The notes under the pieces are model-generated. The model was given only the letters and a program-made list of their open reading frames with translations, was not told the DNA's origin and ran no database searches. Both the position numbers and the translations under genes were made by a program. Below, piece by piece: positions 38,501-59,700 of a DNA stretch of 64,000 nucleotides. Origin of the DNA: Chrysomallon squamiferum (lineage: Eukaryota > Mollusca > Gastropoda > Neomphalida > Peltospiridae); NCBI GenBank assembly GCA_012295275.1, contig CM022676.1, positions 1,694,510 through 1,758,509 of the forward strand, read 5' to 3'. How positions within the stretch are numbered: the stretch's first letter is position 1; every line of letters starts with the position of its first letter.

Positions 38501-40936
38501 GTTTCAGCTGATCACTCATATGGCAGCACTAACCAATCTCTTGACTGTTCATTCTACAGGTGTAAGATTTGTGGCAAAGTGGGAAGCAATCTCAGAGCTC
38601 ATATGCTTGCTCATGCTTCAGAGGCTACACACAGATGTCTGAAATGTAAGAAAAGCTTTAATAGTGACAGAGCATTCAAGAGTCACATGATGTCACACAA
38701 CAGTTCATCATTACACCAATGTAACTATTGTGACAAGAAGTACTTGTACAAACAGAGTCTACAGCGTCATCTTGTACAGCACACAGGTGTCTTTCCTCAC
38801 AAATGTTTTGTGTGTCAGAAAGGTTTCATCTATCCTAAAGATCTGTACAGTCACATCAGCACTCATGCAGGATATGAATCATGGAAACCAGACGTGGTTG
38901 ATAAGTATGACAACTCAAACATCAGTAAAATTATCTGTGGAACTGAATTGGTAGAGCTGGCTGATGGTTTGTATAGATGTCCAAAGTGTTCTTTAAATTT
39001 TTCAGATGTTAGAACTTTGTCTAAACATTTGATTTATAAGTGTAATATATGTGGGAAAGTAAGCAAAAAGAGTAGAAGTATTTTTGAACACATGAAAATT
39101 CATTCTGATGGACCGTACATTTGTTCAGTGTGTTCATTAACCTTCCAGACTTACCTGGACATGAAGTCTCACAGAAAAAGTCATTTCCGAGGAGTACACA
39201 AATGTCCTCATTGTTTGAAATGTTATCCTTTCAAGAGCCGTCTGTCCAAGCATCTTCTATCTCACAGTGAGGTGCGTCTGTTCCACTGTGACATCTGCCA
39301 AAGGTCATACAGGTACAAGGGTGACCTGGTGAAACACCAAGCGGTCCACCATGCAAAGGACAAACCATTCAAATGTGATCTTTGTAAAAAATCATTTCAC
39401 ACGAGATCACTTCTGAAGTCACATGAACAATGGGTTCATCAACCAGAAAATGACCATTCTAAAATGTTTGTATGTGACACGTGTGGAAAACAATGTCCAA
39501 ACTTTTCCATTCTTAAAGTTCATGTTAGAACTCACAGCCTTGAGAAACCATTTGTCTGTGAAATCTGTGAAAAACAGTTTCGTACCAAAACCAATATGTA
39601 TCAGCATATGAAAGTTCATAGTGACAAGCGACCATACAAATGTTTGTTGTGTGGCAAAGACTACAAATCTTCTAATGCTCTAAATTTACATCATCAAACT
39701 CACACTGGAGTCAAACCTTTTTCTTGTAAGATTTGTGGGAAGAAATTTCTGGAAAAGAACAAGTTAAAAATTCACATGAGAAGTCATACTGGAGAAAAAG
39801 AGTTTAAGTGTTCTGTGTGTGACAAGAGATTTGCCTACAAGTCACTTCTTACCAACCATGAAGTTGTTCACACAGGAGAGAGAAAATATACCTGTAAAGT
39901 TTGTAATCGTTCATTCACACAACAAGCTAATTTGAGAGTTCATTGCAGAATTCATACAGGAGAATTACCATACTCTTGCAAGATGTGTAGCAAACGGTTT
40001 AGAACATCAAATAGACTGGCAGACCATGTCCGAACTCACACTGGAGAACATCCATTCAGCTGTGATGTTTGTCCTCAAGTATTTATGTTTAAAAAACAGC
40101 TACACAGTCATATTAGAAGCCATGGTAACAAGAGTCCATACAAGTGTGCAAAATGTAGAAAGATATTCACTCTGGAGGCAAATTTAGATAACCATTATGA
40201 GATTCACTTAAAAGAAGAACAGATTGCTAGGAATGTGTTAAAAGCTGAACAGCAGGACAACACTCATTTCAAGACACAATTTGAACCCAGTGTTGTTAAT
40301 GATGATACAATTCATTGCTCAGACTTTCCATATTCATGTAATATTTGTGAGTACAGATTTGAAACTGTTAGTGAGCTGAAATCACACAAAACATCTCACT
40401 TGATGAAACCATTTCAGTGTGCTGTGTGTAGTGAGACATTCTGCAGTCCTGAACTTCTTTCTGCTCACCTTGTCAACCATGTAGACATCGATAACTGCTT
40501 TGACACCCATGACAGTCAGAATTTTCAGTTATGTGATGTTTCAGCTTCTAGTGATGTTCAAAACTTTTCAAATTCAGACAGTGTTCATTGTCCTGGTTAT
40601 GATCAGGAGGAGATTGTTCAGTTTGAAATAAATGATGATTCTGGTGGAGTCAGCTCTGTGACCCAGCAAACAACTGTTAATGAATCTGCACCTGTAGTTG
40701 TGTTGGAGTACAGAGATACTGGAACACTGGCTGATACTAATTACACAAATGAGGGTATAACCAGTGTTGAAAAAACAGAGGAGCCGGTTATAATAGAACA
40801 GTGTTTGGAACCAACTGATCAGTGTCCTTATATCACCATTCAAGTTCCTTCAGACTACAACCAAAACATCACAGAGCTTATTTCACAGGCTTCAGATTAT
40901 CTAGATATACTAACACAATCTGAAGTCACTATTTAA
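35597..40936 (+). CDS. Large C2H2 zinc-finger protein, about 28 fingers, 1,779 residues
   Basis: A single uninterrupted coding exon. The ATG at 35,597 is the first in this frame after TAG 35,525-27 and lies downstream of the acceptor at 35,511. Residues 60-191 are four near-identical 33-residue repeats (SHTNRKQM...KMRP). Residues about 190-570 are Lys/Ser-rich, probably disordered, with several basic patches that could be nuclear signals. From about residue 573 to 1,625 I count about 28 C2H2-type fingers, in loose groups at first and then in a run of at least ten with TGEKP-like linkers (from about 39,470). Two are short (nine residues between the second Cys and first His) and one ends H-x4-C. 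The last 150 residues are acidic, a possible activation region. No KRAB, BTB or ZAD domain is seen. Probably a nuclear DNA-binding regulator; target and orthologue unknown. An AATAAA lies at 41,074-41,079. Confidence 0.95.
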   Translation: MPQFKSEHKIVKKCNSETSYLKSDQKKKGNFTSSKNTKCVQTEEELLEPSVYIHSAECLSHTNRKQMRDKETNNLKLLADLSEAQKPRKMRPSHTNRKQMRDKETNNLKLLADLSEAQKPRKMRPSHTNRKQMTDKETNNLKLLADLSEAQKPRKMRPSHTNRKQMRDKETNNLKLLADLSEAQKPRKMRPKRKVKTPARYEKDYIIKNTKVIYHEDITTEKSSVLQSSKIPVKQKKMDGEVSVQETVTENIVNTRKVCLSFNLKLNFKDNKIRVKQKRESLKLNDKDSLTKPKINKPELVLPEHINKKHPAVPPENVSDVKIQTLQISSKRSSDLLDIKQNKDTKRAKCLQSNKQTKLTSAYIVQFQDKTFLVNTPVCHGEITPDKVVKELRSCMTRKSRDVKEVVIKEIKQAEKPSMSGIEAILKASELISTDRTPAESGHEGECFITYPVNSAKSVSYKTVRMSSLDSQFISTTLNKFHQSRSQNNEVNTAECRYDLPSARPKITASESISMKHETTDINISSKSELNNSSDSSVKKNTPPESQVCSNQQEKSPMQVPDPQNWKQFAVAKYLCEKCGKEFCSGKKLNSHITNAHKMKQVQLYRCTMCDQHFSTSPQLKHHKLLAHKISQELLKPSREQVPEERTTLPYVKLNVTKPVKTERCSICKVMFRSSIDLEDHMISCHSNKVVFSDLIVCEPCDEAFMLVRDYLVHKQDVHNCHPNLSRIGPGRTKSARQEIQTDVNRENRSQITESNEKKNCVIRKLVNNGLSKAELGKDFTKTFQFADTTETDIITKLNCDKTCLESSVVSKTNMNIPEGQCSYSSQVPESGEEQRVQNEDDVKLFYCDVCYKHVRNLHTHILMHTGEKPFKCTKCRAAFSSSVCLKIHLKLHYKQYIICVCHKCGKKLKQEADFDSHVSNCHQTIKLDRNHNGKRTSLNSNENSLSCDVMGESTDMCLSKKRAEIVDVSADHSYGSTNQSLDCSFYRCKICGKVGSNLRAHMLAHASEATHRCLKCKKSFNSDRAFKSHMMSHNSSSLHQCNYCDKKYLYKQSLQRHLVQHTGVFPHKCFVCQKGFIYPKDLYSHISTHAGYESWKPDVVDKYDNSNISKIICGTELVELADGLYRCPKCSLNFSDVRTLSKHLIYKCNICGKVSKKSRSIFEHMKIHSDGPYICSVCSLTFQTYLDMKSHRKSHFRGVHKCPHCLKCYPFKSRLSKHLLSHSEVRLFHCDICQRSYRYKGDLVKHQAVHHAKDKPFKCDLCKKSFHTRSLLKSHEQWVHQPENDHSKMFVCDTCGKQCPNFSILKVHVRTHSLEKPFVCEICEKQFRTKTNMYQHMKVHSDKRPYKCLLCGKDYKSSNALNLHHQTHTGVKPFSCKICGKKFLEKNKLKIHMRSHTGEKEFKCSVCDKRFAYKSLLTNHEVVHTGERKYTCKVCNRSFTQQANLRVHCRIHTGELPYSCKMCSKRFRTSNRLADHVRTHTGEHPFSCDVCPQVFMFKKQLHSHIRSHGNKSPYKCAKCRKIFTLEANLDNHYEIHLKEEQIARNVLKAEQQDNTHFKTQFEPSVVNDDTIHCSDFPYSCNICEYRFETVSELKSHKTSHLMKPFQCAVCSETFCSPELLSAHLVNHVDIDNCFDTHDSQNFQLCDVSASSDVQNFSNSDSVHCPGYDQEEIVQFEINDDSGGVSSVTQQTTVNESAPVVVLEYRDTGTLADTNYTNEGITSVEKTEEPVIIEQCLEPTDQCPYITIQVPSDYNQNITELISQASDYLDILTQSEVTI
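35774..36169 (+). repeat. In-frame 99-bp coding minisatellite, four copies
   Basis: Copies start at 35,774, 35,873, 35,972 and 36,071 and differ at only a few bases (for example TCT/TCC Ser, AGA/ACA giving R to T in copy 3, and two changes in copy 4). Each encodes 33 residues with a basic start, a helix-prone NNLKLLADLSEAQK centre and a basic KPRKMRP end. The near identity, synonymous sites included, implies recent duplication or gene conversion. Confidence 0.97.
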
Positions 40937-41177
40937 ATATTTTTATAACAATCTCAAATTTGTATTTAGTAAAATAGAGCAAAATAGTAATGTACTTGCT
41001 TAATTATTTCTTAATTAGTTATTGAATATACTTGAAAATTGACGTCACCCTCCGTTCAGCCAATTGGCTGGAAAATAAACTGGGAAATATTACAACATTC
41101 TTGGATCTACTGAAACATGTGAAGACAATTTTGGATGCTTCACTTATCCGGAATGGGTCTGAATATACATATAGATA

Positions 41178-41367
41178 TACATTTTCCATTATAAAACAAA
41201 AATATTTGGCCATATTTCTGTACTACAGTTGACTCCCCAATTTAATGTGCTAAATGAAAAAAAAAAATATATATAAAAAAAAAAAATAATAATAATAAAT
41301 AATAGATAAATAAAAATGTGTGTGTATATATATATATATATATATAATAAATGATAAATAAAAATGT

Positions 41368-41417
<50 letters not shown>

Positions 41418-41884
41418 ATATATACACACACACATTTTTATTTATCTATTTGGCTGTATTTCTGTACTACAGTTGACTCCCCAATTTAATGTGCTAAATG
41501 AAAAAAAAAAAAAAATAATAATAATAAATAATAGATAAATAAAAATATGTGTGTGTATATATGTATATATATCTATTATTTATTATTATATACACACATG
41601 TATGTGTGTATATATGTGTATATATATATATTTACATCCATTCAGCTGTGTATATATTATATAATAATAATAATAATAATAATAAATAATAGATCAATAA
41701 AAATATGTGTGTATATAAATATATATATATATATATATTTACACATATATACACACACATATTTTTATTTATTATTATTATTATTATTTTTATTTTTATT
41801 TTTTCATTTAGCACATTAAATTTGGAATGTCAGCTGTAGTACAGAAATATGGCCAAATATTTTTGTTTTATAATGGAAAATGTA
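41178..41884. mobile_element. Foldback / inverted-repeat element with microsatellite core
   Basis: The arm at 41,178-41,258 (from TACATTTTCCATTATAAAAC to GTGCTAAATGAAAA) is repeated as a near-perfect reverse complement at 41,802-41,884. A third copy of the inner two-thirds lies in direct orientation at 41,448-41,508. Between them are (AT)n, (TG)n, (AAT)n and ACACATA tracts. About 80-bp terminal inverted repeats around a non-coding core resemble a MITE or foldback transposon; no clear target-site duplication is seen. Tyr/Ile/His-rich open frames inside are repeat artefacts. Confidence 0.65.
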
Positions 41885-42231
41885 CCATACAACAGTTGTT
41901 TATCAAGATATTATCATTTTGATGGATTAAGGATTAAAATGATATATACATTATCAGTATTTTTTGCTGCTACTAGGAGTCTCTAGTTAGAACTGGAAAT
42001 AATGCTTAGAAGACTGAGGAGGACTAAACAGTTTATTATATTTGTATGTGGAAAGCTATTTTACTATTACGGTGCTTGTATGCTTTATTAATTAATGATA
42101 TGGAAGAAAAGAACAAAAACAAAAAAATACATTCCACAATGCAACAAACTAAATTGTAGCCATTACTTTAAAAACATTTTTCATTTTGATAATGTTTTAA
42201 ATGAAAATAAATATGTGTGTGTGTATGAGAA

Positions 42232-42232
<1 letters not shown>
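41885..42232. other. Gene-free stretch
   Basis: AT-rich sequence with no exon or repeat recognised. Confidence 0.5.

Positions 42233-42282
<50 letters not shown>
42233..42282. repeat. (CA)n microsatellite
   Basis: About 24 CA units, followed by ATATATGG. Confidence 0.97.
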
Positions 42283-42286
<4 letters not shown>

Positions 42287-45200
42287 GGTTATTGAATATA
42301 AACACATAAAAAACAGTAAACATGTATGTTTGTGAGTGAATATATGCTTGTATATGTGTAAATTTATTAACTGATTTATAAATAATTAAAAAAATAAAAT
42401 ATAGTTATTTGTTAACATTATATTGGTTGCATGTGAATGAAAAGAGCAAACTTTTCTTAAGTGATAATAAATTTCAGGAACAATTTAGTTTTTCAGTACG
42501 ACACATTTGGTGATATTTTATCTGTCTTCTTTCTGAAATTACAATATAGTTTCAAATGCAGTTTGGTTTTTGTTCAACTTCTTTCATGTAAGTTAACAAA
42601 CTCAATTATAAAACAGGAAGAGTACTCTTTTAGAAATACTGTTAAGTTGTTTATTGTGCTTGGTTTTCAAAATGCATGTTAAGAATGTCAGTAACTGGAA
42701 AATAGTGGTATCTATTTTGTTTCTTTGCATTTCCATAATGATTCATGTGTTACAGCAGTGTTTACTTTTTAACATGGTGACATCACTTTTTCTTATATCT
42801 GGTGAATAAATTCTGATGTGGCAGTAACTGCTGAATAGTATAAAGCTATTCTGATTTATTGTTAAATATATCTTTTTAATTTTTAATTTTTTTATTTAAC
42901 TATAGAGCTTTTAAAAATATATTATTTTTTTAGAATACCTTTTTGATTATTATTATCATTATTTTTTTTTTTTTTACTTTTTTGTATGAAGTATATTAAA
43001 CAAAATCATAATGATGATAGTAATAAAAATACAGGTATGAGATGTCAGAATATTTATTTTTGCTTCTTTCTTTATTTTACTCCATTTTGTTATTTAAAAA
43101 AAAAAATTATTCTTAGTTTTAAAACAAGTAATAAAAGAATTGCAGCCGATAGCAGTCTTATAACCGGTCAGTTGTATGTTACATAACTGGATTAAAAATG
43201 TGTCATGTAATTTTATAATAAAGTGGTTGAAGAGTATTTAAAACTTTCTCAGTTTTGGAATAAATATTATAAATTTGTGAAATCATTGACAATTGATTTT
43301 TTAGGTTCATTACAATTTAAACATAAATAAACTACTTATGTCAAATTATAAGGATTTTTTTTTTATTGTTGTCTCTAAATCATAGAATGTATTCATCTAA
43401 ATGTAAAAAAATAATAATAATAAAAAAATTACAATTACAACTTTTGTCATGACAAAATTAACATTTCATTCTGTTACAAAATAATAATGCTATTTCAAAA
43501 GTGTCGTTTTGTAAAAACATTGTTGAATTTGAATAAACCTGAAAAATCAAAATATCAGTAATTTCACAAATTTTTAAATATTTGTCTTAAACTGGAATTT
43601 AAAGGAATTTTGAAAGAAAAGAAAAAAAAAAAACTTATGTTAATTTTCTTAATATTTCCATTTTTATCTGTCACCATTGTAATGGTTTTCACTTTTTTTG
43701 GCAATAGGATTAGACTTACAAGTGAGTTTTGAATGTAATAATTAAACATCTATTTCCTTAAAGAAGTTTGATCTTCATCAGTTATAACCAGCACTTACTT
43801 CATCCAGCAAACACTATAATATATTTTAATAAAGTTCAGTTCATTTGAACAGAAGTCTGTCTTTCTCTATTCCCCTTCAGCTATTTCTCATAGTAGCGAA
43901 GCACTGGTAAAATGAAATTCCATATTTTATACCATCTGTGAGAAGGTGCTAATAATGCATGCTTGCTGCTAATTGAAGAGTAGCTCATGGAGATGTGTCA
44001 TTGGGTTTCCTCTTATGCAAACAAAAGCATATATTGTTATATGAGTTTATATGAAAATATTCTTACTCGTTAATTCATTGGTAAACTTTCAGAAGTATAT
44101 CAGTTTCATTGTTATTTTTTTGAATAATTTTACATAACTTGTTTAAACAAATGTAAGATGATATGAATTTAAAAACGTAGAACGACTGAAAATAAAAAAT
44201 AATGAATCGAAGAAAACCCATAAATAACAGCCAAAATACTTTTCTTTTATTAATTTTGAAGTGTACCTGTGGACATAGGAAAAAATTGTCTGTATAAATA
44301 TATTCTGCATTCTTTCAAGTTATGCTGGTGTAGTTTTTGTTTTTGTAGGGTTTTTAAAAAATCTAATCTTAATTAATAATGAAATAGAAGAATAGTAGAG
44401 TAAAGTTTAAACTGACAGCTATCAATTGACCCTGTATGCAATACGGCAATGACTCCAGTCATAACAGAGTAAAACTGTTGTCATACCTAGTTATAAAGCA
44501 TAAGATGTCACCAAAACAATAAAGTAATAATTTACAAGTTACAAATAATTTTATTAGACTTTTTTAATACCTCCACAGGCTGTACACAATGATAAAGAAA
44601 AATGAAAAAAGAAAAGCATTTTGGTTTCCAAAACTGCAACATTAAATTTAATAACAACAAAGCAAACTGTTTTATCAAAATTTAATATAAATAATTTCTG
44701 ACATTTTATAAAAAGTATCACACAAAAAAATCATGATGTTGATAAAAAAAAACACTATTGTTTTCCATGAATATTCATATGCAGTGACATAAATTGCATA
44801 ATCTGATATTACAGTTGTGATTTGCTAAATAAATAAATAGATAAACAAAAAACCCCATATTTTTAACTATAGTTTTGCATGTAAGTAACAAAGGCAGAAT
44901 TTAAAAACCAAAATTATAATAATAATTAAAAAAATTATTATTTTCATTTCACAGTTGCACTTAATATTTAGTTTATTTCTATTCTAATCAGATCCCAACA
45001 AAGATATATACTTTATTAAATTTCATACTTTCAGACCCTTATTCATGATAAACTAGCAAATAATGAACAACAATGAAAGAAAATGTATATTTATTTTTCA
45101 ATATGGGGTCAAATATAGGATAAAAATAACAACATACCCTTCGAAAATTTAAATAAAAAGTTTAGTTAAAAACTACTATTGTTATAAACATCGTTATCCT

Positions 45201-45680
45201 TAAAATGTTCTTAAATGTTCTGAAAAAAGGTACAAACCATTTTATTAACATATGTGAAAAGATACAGCTTATATTATATTGAGCAACACGTCGTAACAGA
45301 CTGAATCACTATATTTTATCTCTATCACAATGTAAAAGTTATTAAAAACACAACATTAAGAAAAGTTTGTTGTATTTTTCTAAATAATAAGTAATTTCTC
45401 TTTTCTTTTTTTTCTTGAACAAGAATTAAAATAATTTATTTTATCAAGTATCTTCTTTACAGTTATGTCTCATGTAAATCAGAAATAAATTATTAAAACA
45501 ACACAGACTAGATTTTTCAGTCAGTTTTTATTATTTTTGGAAACAAATAGTAACAAATATATAAAAAAGTTGAAAGAATATTCTGAGTTTGAACAGACAA
45601 TCTTTGTTTTAAGACTACATGTTTATATATTTGGAAATAAATAATATAATAATAATTAAAAAAAAAGGATATTAAACTGA
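42283..45680. other. Intergenic stretch between the zinc-finger gene and CFAP91
   Basis: AT-rich with homopolymer runs and no recognised exon. Only short open frames are present. The two genes converge on this interval, so both 3' UTRs end in or near it. Confidence 0.55.
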
Positions 45681-45683
45681 CAG

Positions 45684-45689
45684 TTTATT
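45684..45689 (-). terminator. Poly(A) signal of CFAP91
   Basis: On the minus strand AATAAA begins directly after the TAA stop codon. Its closeness to the stop implies a very short 3' UTR if it is the one used; other AATAAA words lie further downstream. Confidence 0.45.
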
Positions 45690-56137
<10,448 letters not shown>

Positions 56138-56218
56138 ATTTGTTGCGATACTTTTAATACATTCGTTTGTTATAGCTGTCTACATCCACCATAGTTCCAA
56201 TATGGCTGCAAGGTAAAC

Positions 56219-56232
56219 GTTACTATAGTAAC
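56219..56232 (-). promoter_or_regulatory. X-box-like RFX site upstream of CFAP91
   Basis: GTTACTATAGTAAC, a perfect 14-bp palindrome, matches the X-box consensus GTNRCC-NN-RGYAAC at all positions but one. It lies 82-95 bp upstream of the CFAP91 ATG, the usual distance for RFX-controlled ciliary genes. Confidence 0.6.
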
Positions 56233-57280
56233 ATATCCTGAAACAAAATTGTTAATCTTGAATATTTTTTAAAAATAATATAATTTATTGAATATTCTAT
56301 AGACTGTAAACAATTAATAAAACAATTCCTGAAAATATATTATTAAAAAGAATAAATACGTATATAAGCAATGACATTTTCGGCAACAATCGGATCAACT
56401 CGACATATTCCGTTAAGAAAAATAACTTCGACTTAAAATACTTATACTACGTATGTTTAATCATATTTTTGTATTTTCGTTATTAAATATGAATACGTGA
56501 TCTCAATCGCTCTTTCTCTTTTTATCTTTTCTCGTAATTTCATTTTTATTGTATTACTTATTTATTTAATTTAATTAATTGAAAGTAAAATCATGACTTA
56601 AATATTAATTGTCTGACCAGCTAAAGAAACAAACACAGCTGAATAAATAAATATTTTGATTAAAAATGAATACATTATGTCTATAATTTGTGTTCATGCA
56701 GTTTATACCTGTTATTAATATAATGACAGTAAAATAAATTGCATATATTATCATTTAAATAAATAATCTGAATTGATTCGTGGCTATTTCTCTATTATTT
56801 CTGTGGCATTATAAAAAAAATATTTTAATTATTGTGTATTTAATGAATGCTAATAAGAGAATAAAATTTATTTTAAAAATGTATGTATAAAATTTTAAAA
56901 AAAGAAAAAGTAAAGATTTAAGTTTCTCTATTGCAAACCTATAAATAAAAATAATTACTGTGCTGGTTTATTTATTTATTTATACAGAGGTAACTTATTT
57001 GAACTATTTAAATACAATAGTGTACTTGTTCAAATAAAACAATAATTTACACATTCATATTAATTAATTAATATATTTACTCATTTATGATTTTCTAAAC
57101 TACGCGTCTGTGTGTATGAGCGTGTCTGTGACTATGTTTGTGTGCATTATCTCGTTTTTGATAGTTATATTTTAAATTAGATTGTGTAGGTGGACGATAA
57201 TTTTTACCATTTCCAAAAACAGTTTTCTATCGTTTAATATTTGTTTTACCCATTTTGATACAGTAGTGTAGATGTTAAGA

Positions 57281-57286
57281 AAAGGA

Positions 57287-57318
<32 letters not shown>

Positions 57319-57322
57319 AAAA
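57281..57322. repeat. (GAAA)n microsatellite
   Basis: AAGGAAG leads into about eight GAAA units. Confidence 0.9.
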
Positions 57323-57365
57323 ATAAAATTATCTTCTAAAATATTAATTTATTGCTTTGTTAATT

Positions 57366-57367
<2 letters not shown>

Positions 57368-57460
<93 letters not shown>

Positions 57461-57473
57461 TTGTGTGTGTGTG
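57368..57473. repeat. (CT)n(TG)n compound microsatellite
   Basis: About 26 CT units pass directly into about 18 TG units, then a broken TG tail. Ser/Leu and Cys/Val open frames here are artefacts. Confidence 0.96.
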
Positions 57474-57950
57474 AACGAAGCCGGAGAACTTCATACTTTT
57501 CGTCACATCAGTTTAGTACCTACGTCCCCCAAAATAGGCTGCATCAGATATTAAGATGCAAGGTAATTAATTAATTATTTATTTGTTATTATTAGTATTG
57601 TTTTTGTATGTAATAATAAAATTGAAATAAACCTACTATTCGTTCTGTACTATATAACTGGATGACGTCATGCAACTGTTTGTCATCAGTGGGAAAATGT
57701 CAAACATTTCTTCTGGTTTTTTCTTTGATAGATATAAAATATCGGTAATATTTATTTATATTATATGTGGACACTGTTTATATTGATTTTGAAAAACTAA
57801 AATAATTATAAAATTACTATAGGTATCAATCATCATTATCGATCTCACGTGAAATTAATCATTGTTATCACCTTTTGAATCTTACAAAATTATCTTTATA
57901 GATTTCGCGTGGAAATCAAAATTTAGTTTTTACGTCTCAATTTGTCACAA

Positions 57951-58124
57951 ATGAAATGTCAAGATAAAAATGGCGGTCGGTATTGTGATCAGGGGATAAA
58001 TGCTGCAATTAAAATTTGGGATTACATGAACATGGGACACACTTTACAAAAGGTAAGGAAAATTTTACTTTATAAGTTTTCTTTTTTCTTTTTCTTTCTC
58101 TTATTTTCTTCTTCTTATTCTCAT

Positions 58125-58158
<34 letters not shown>

Positions 58159-59660
58159 AAACAAAGGCATTAAATACTAAGTATAGGGAGTTCGCTAAAC
58201 CAAGATGCCGTTTCGCGAATTGTTTTACCGATAACAGATCATTATTTTCAATACAAATTGTGCTTAATGAGCTTTAATATTATTTACAGAAATTAACAAA
58301 AGTGTACATTAAATGTCATTAAAATATATTAGTGTAGTTGTGTTATATTATTAATACTGTGTTTTAGACATATATAACAAATAAAACTATGAGTTAATCG
58401 ACACGTGCGTTTCCATTTTTTTATTTTATTTATTTATTTATTTTATTTTATTTTATTTTATTTTATTTTATTTTATTTTTTTTTGCGGCCAAATACCCAT
58501 TAACTTCAACAAACGATCATGCCTTCAGCCCGTCCATCCAAATAAACCAATGAGCATTAGTAAAAAATAGCTTGTATAATTCAGAAGACGATTAATTTCC
58601 ATTATGTAATCACTAATGGTTTACAAATGCAAAATCTAATTGTGTTTAATGCTATTTATTTTATGTATGAATACTTTTTTGATATTTAATAACATTTTAA
58701 CGTAATTTATGAAAGTATAAACCCCCTTCAATACTATAAGGGAACGCTCCGCTGCTCGTTCAAAATGGCGGGAAGATTTATTCCGTATTTGTTTGGGGTG
58801 TTGGGTTGTTAGTTGCATTGTACTTGTAGGGGCTAGAAACAATACATTCGTCTGTTGATTTAACATTATTACACTTTTTATTATTAAAATCAAATATAAT
58901 ATTTAGTATACTTTATACTCTATACAATACATAATTATTTATCTTTATCAAGTGTGGATCCACTATATATAAATTTGTTTTCAAATGTTACGGGACCAAT
59001 ACATTATTTTCACTTCCTATGTTGAGAGACGGGTGCGTGCTTGTCTATATTATATGTCAAGGTACATACATTGGATAATAAAATGTTGATAGTTGACTTT
59101 CATAGTGTCTGTTTTAATAGTATGCAAAATTTGACAAAACTGGATAAAAATTGAACGTAAATTTACAAGAACAGCAAAAAAATTGATATTTCTGGTGCCA
59201 CGTTTGAAACAAACGTTTGAGGTAACGTAATTACTAGCTCACCTTTTCTAAAAAAAATCGGGCATGTTAGCATCTTTGATTTGACGTAGCTCATAAACTA
59301 CTTACCCGATTTAAAAACGTCAAAGTGCTAATTGTTTCTTTTGAGTGAACTCCTGACTAAATATATATGAGACAGAAAATTATCATTATTATTAGTAGTA
59401 GTATTTAATTAATTTATTATTCATACGTGGATACATAATCAACATTAGAGATTCCTGATATTTTGGTTATTTATCCATTTCAATTTAGTCTGACGTCATT
59501 CTAGTACCTGGCAGTAACGACACCAGGACTGCGGTACTGGCGTCACAGCTGTTTAACAAGGGCTACGCAGACTGGTTATTATTTTCTGGAAAAGAAGGAA
59601 ACCTTACAAATGGTATTTGTTTTTAGTTTGAAATTATTTTCATCATCCATTAAAAAAACC

Positions 59661-59700
<40 letters not shown>

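Larger units (their letters stand above)
56138..57950. promoter_or_regulatory. Divergent intergenic region between CFAP91 and the DUF218 gene
   Basis: The start codons lie 1,813 bp apart, head to head. The CFAP91 side holds an X-box-like site and a YY1-like CAATATGGCTGC (about 56,200). The other side holds GAAA, CT and TG microsatellites (57,281-57,473) and a CACGTG E-box near 57,846-57,851. CpG is more frequent than in most of the window. Whether one promoter or two is present cannot be told. Confidence 0.45.

Noticed and set aside
41189-41819. Several Tyr/Ile/His-rich open frames
   Set aside because: They are translations of AT and TG repeats inside the foldback element.
57942-57950. Earlier TTG start for the DUF218 protein
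   Set aside because: Animal genes start at ATG; the ATG at 57,951 follows at once.
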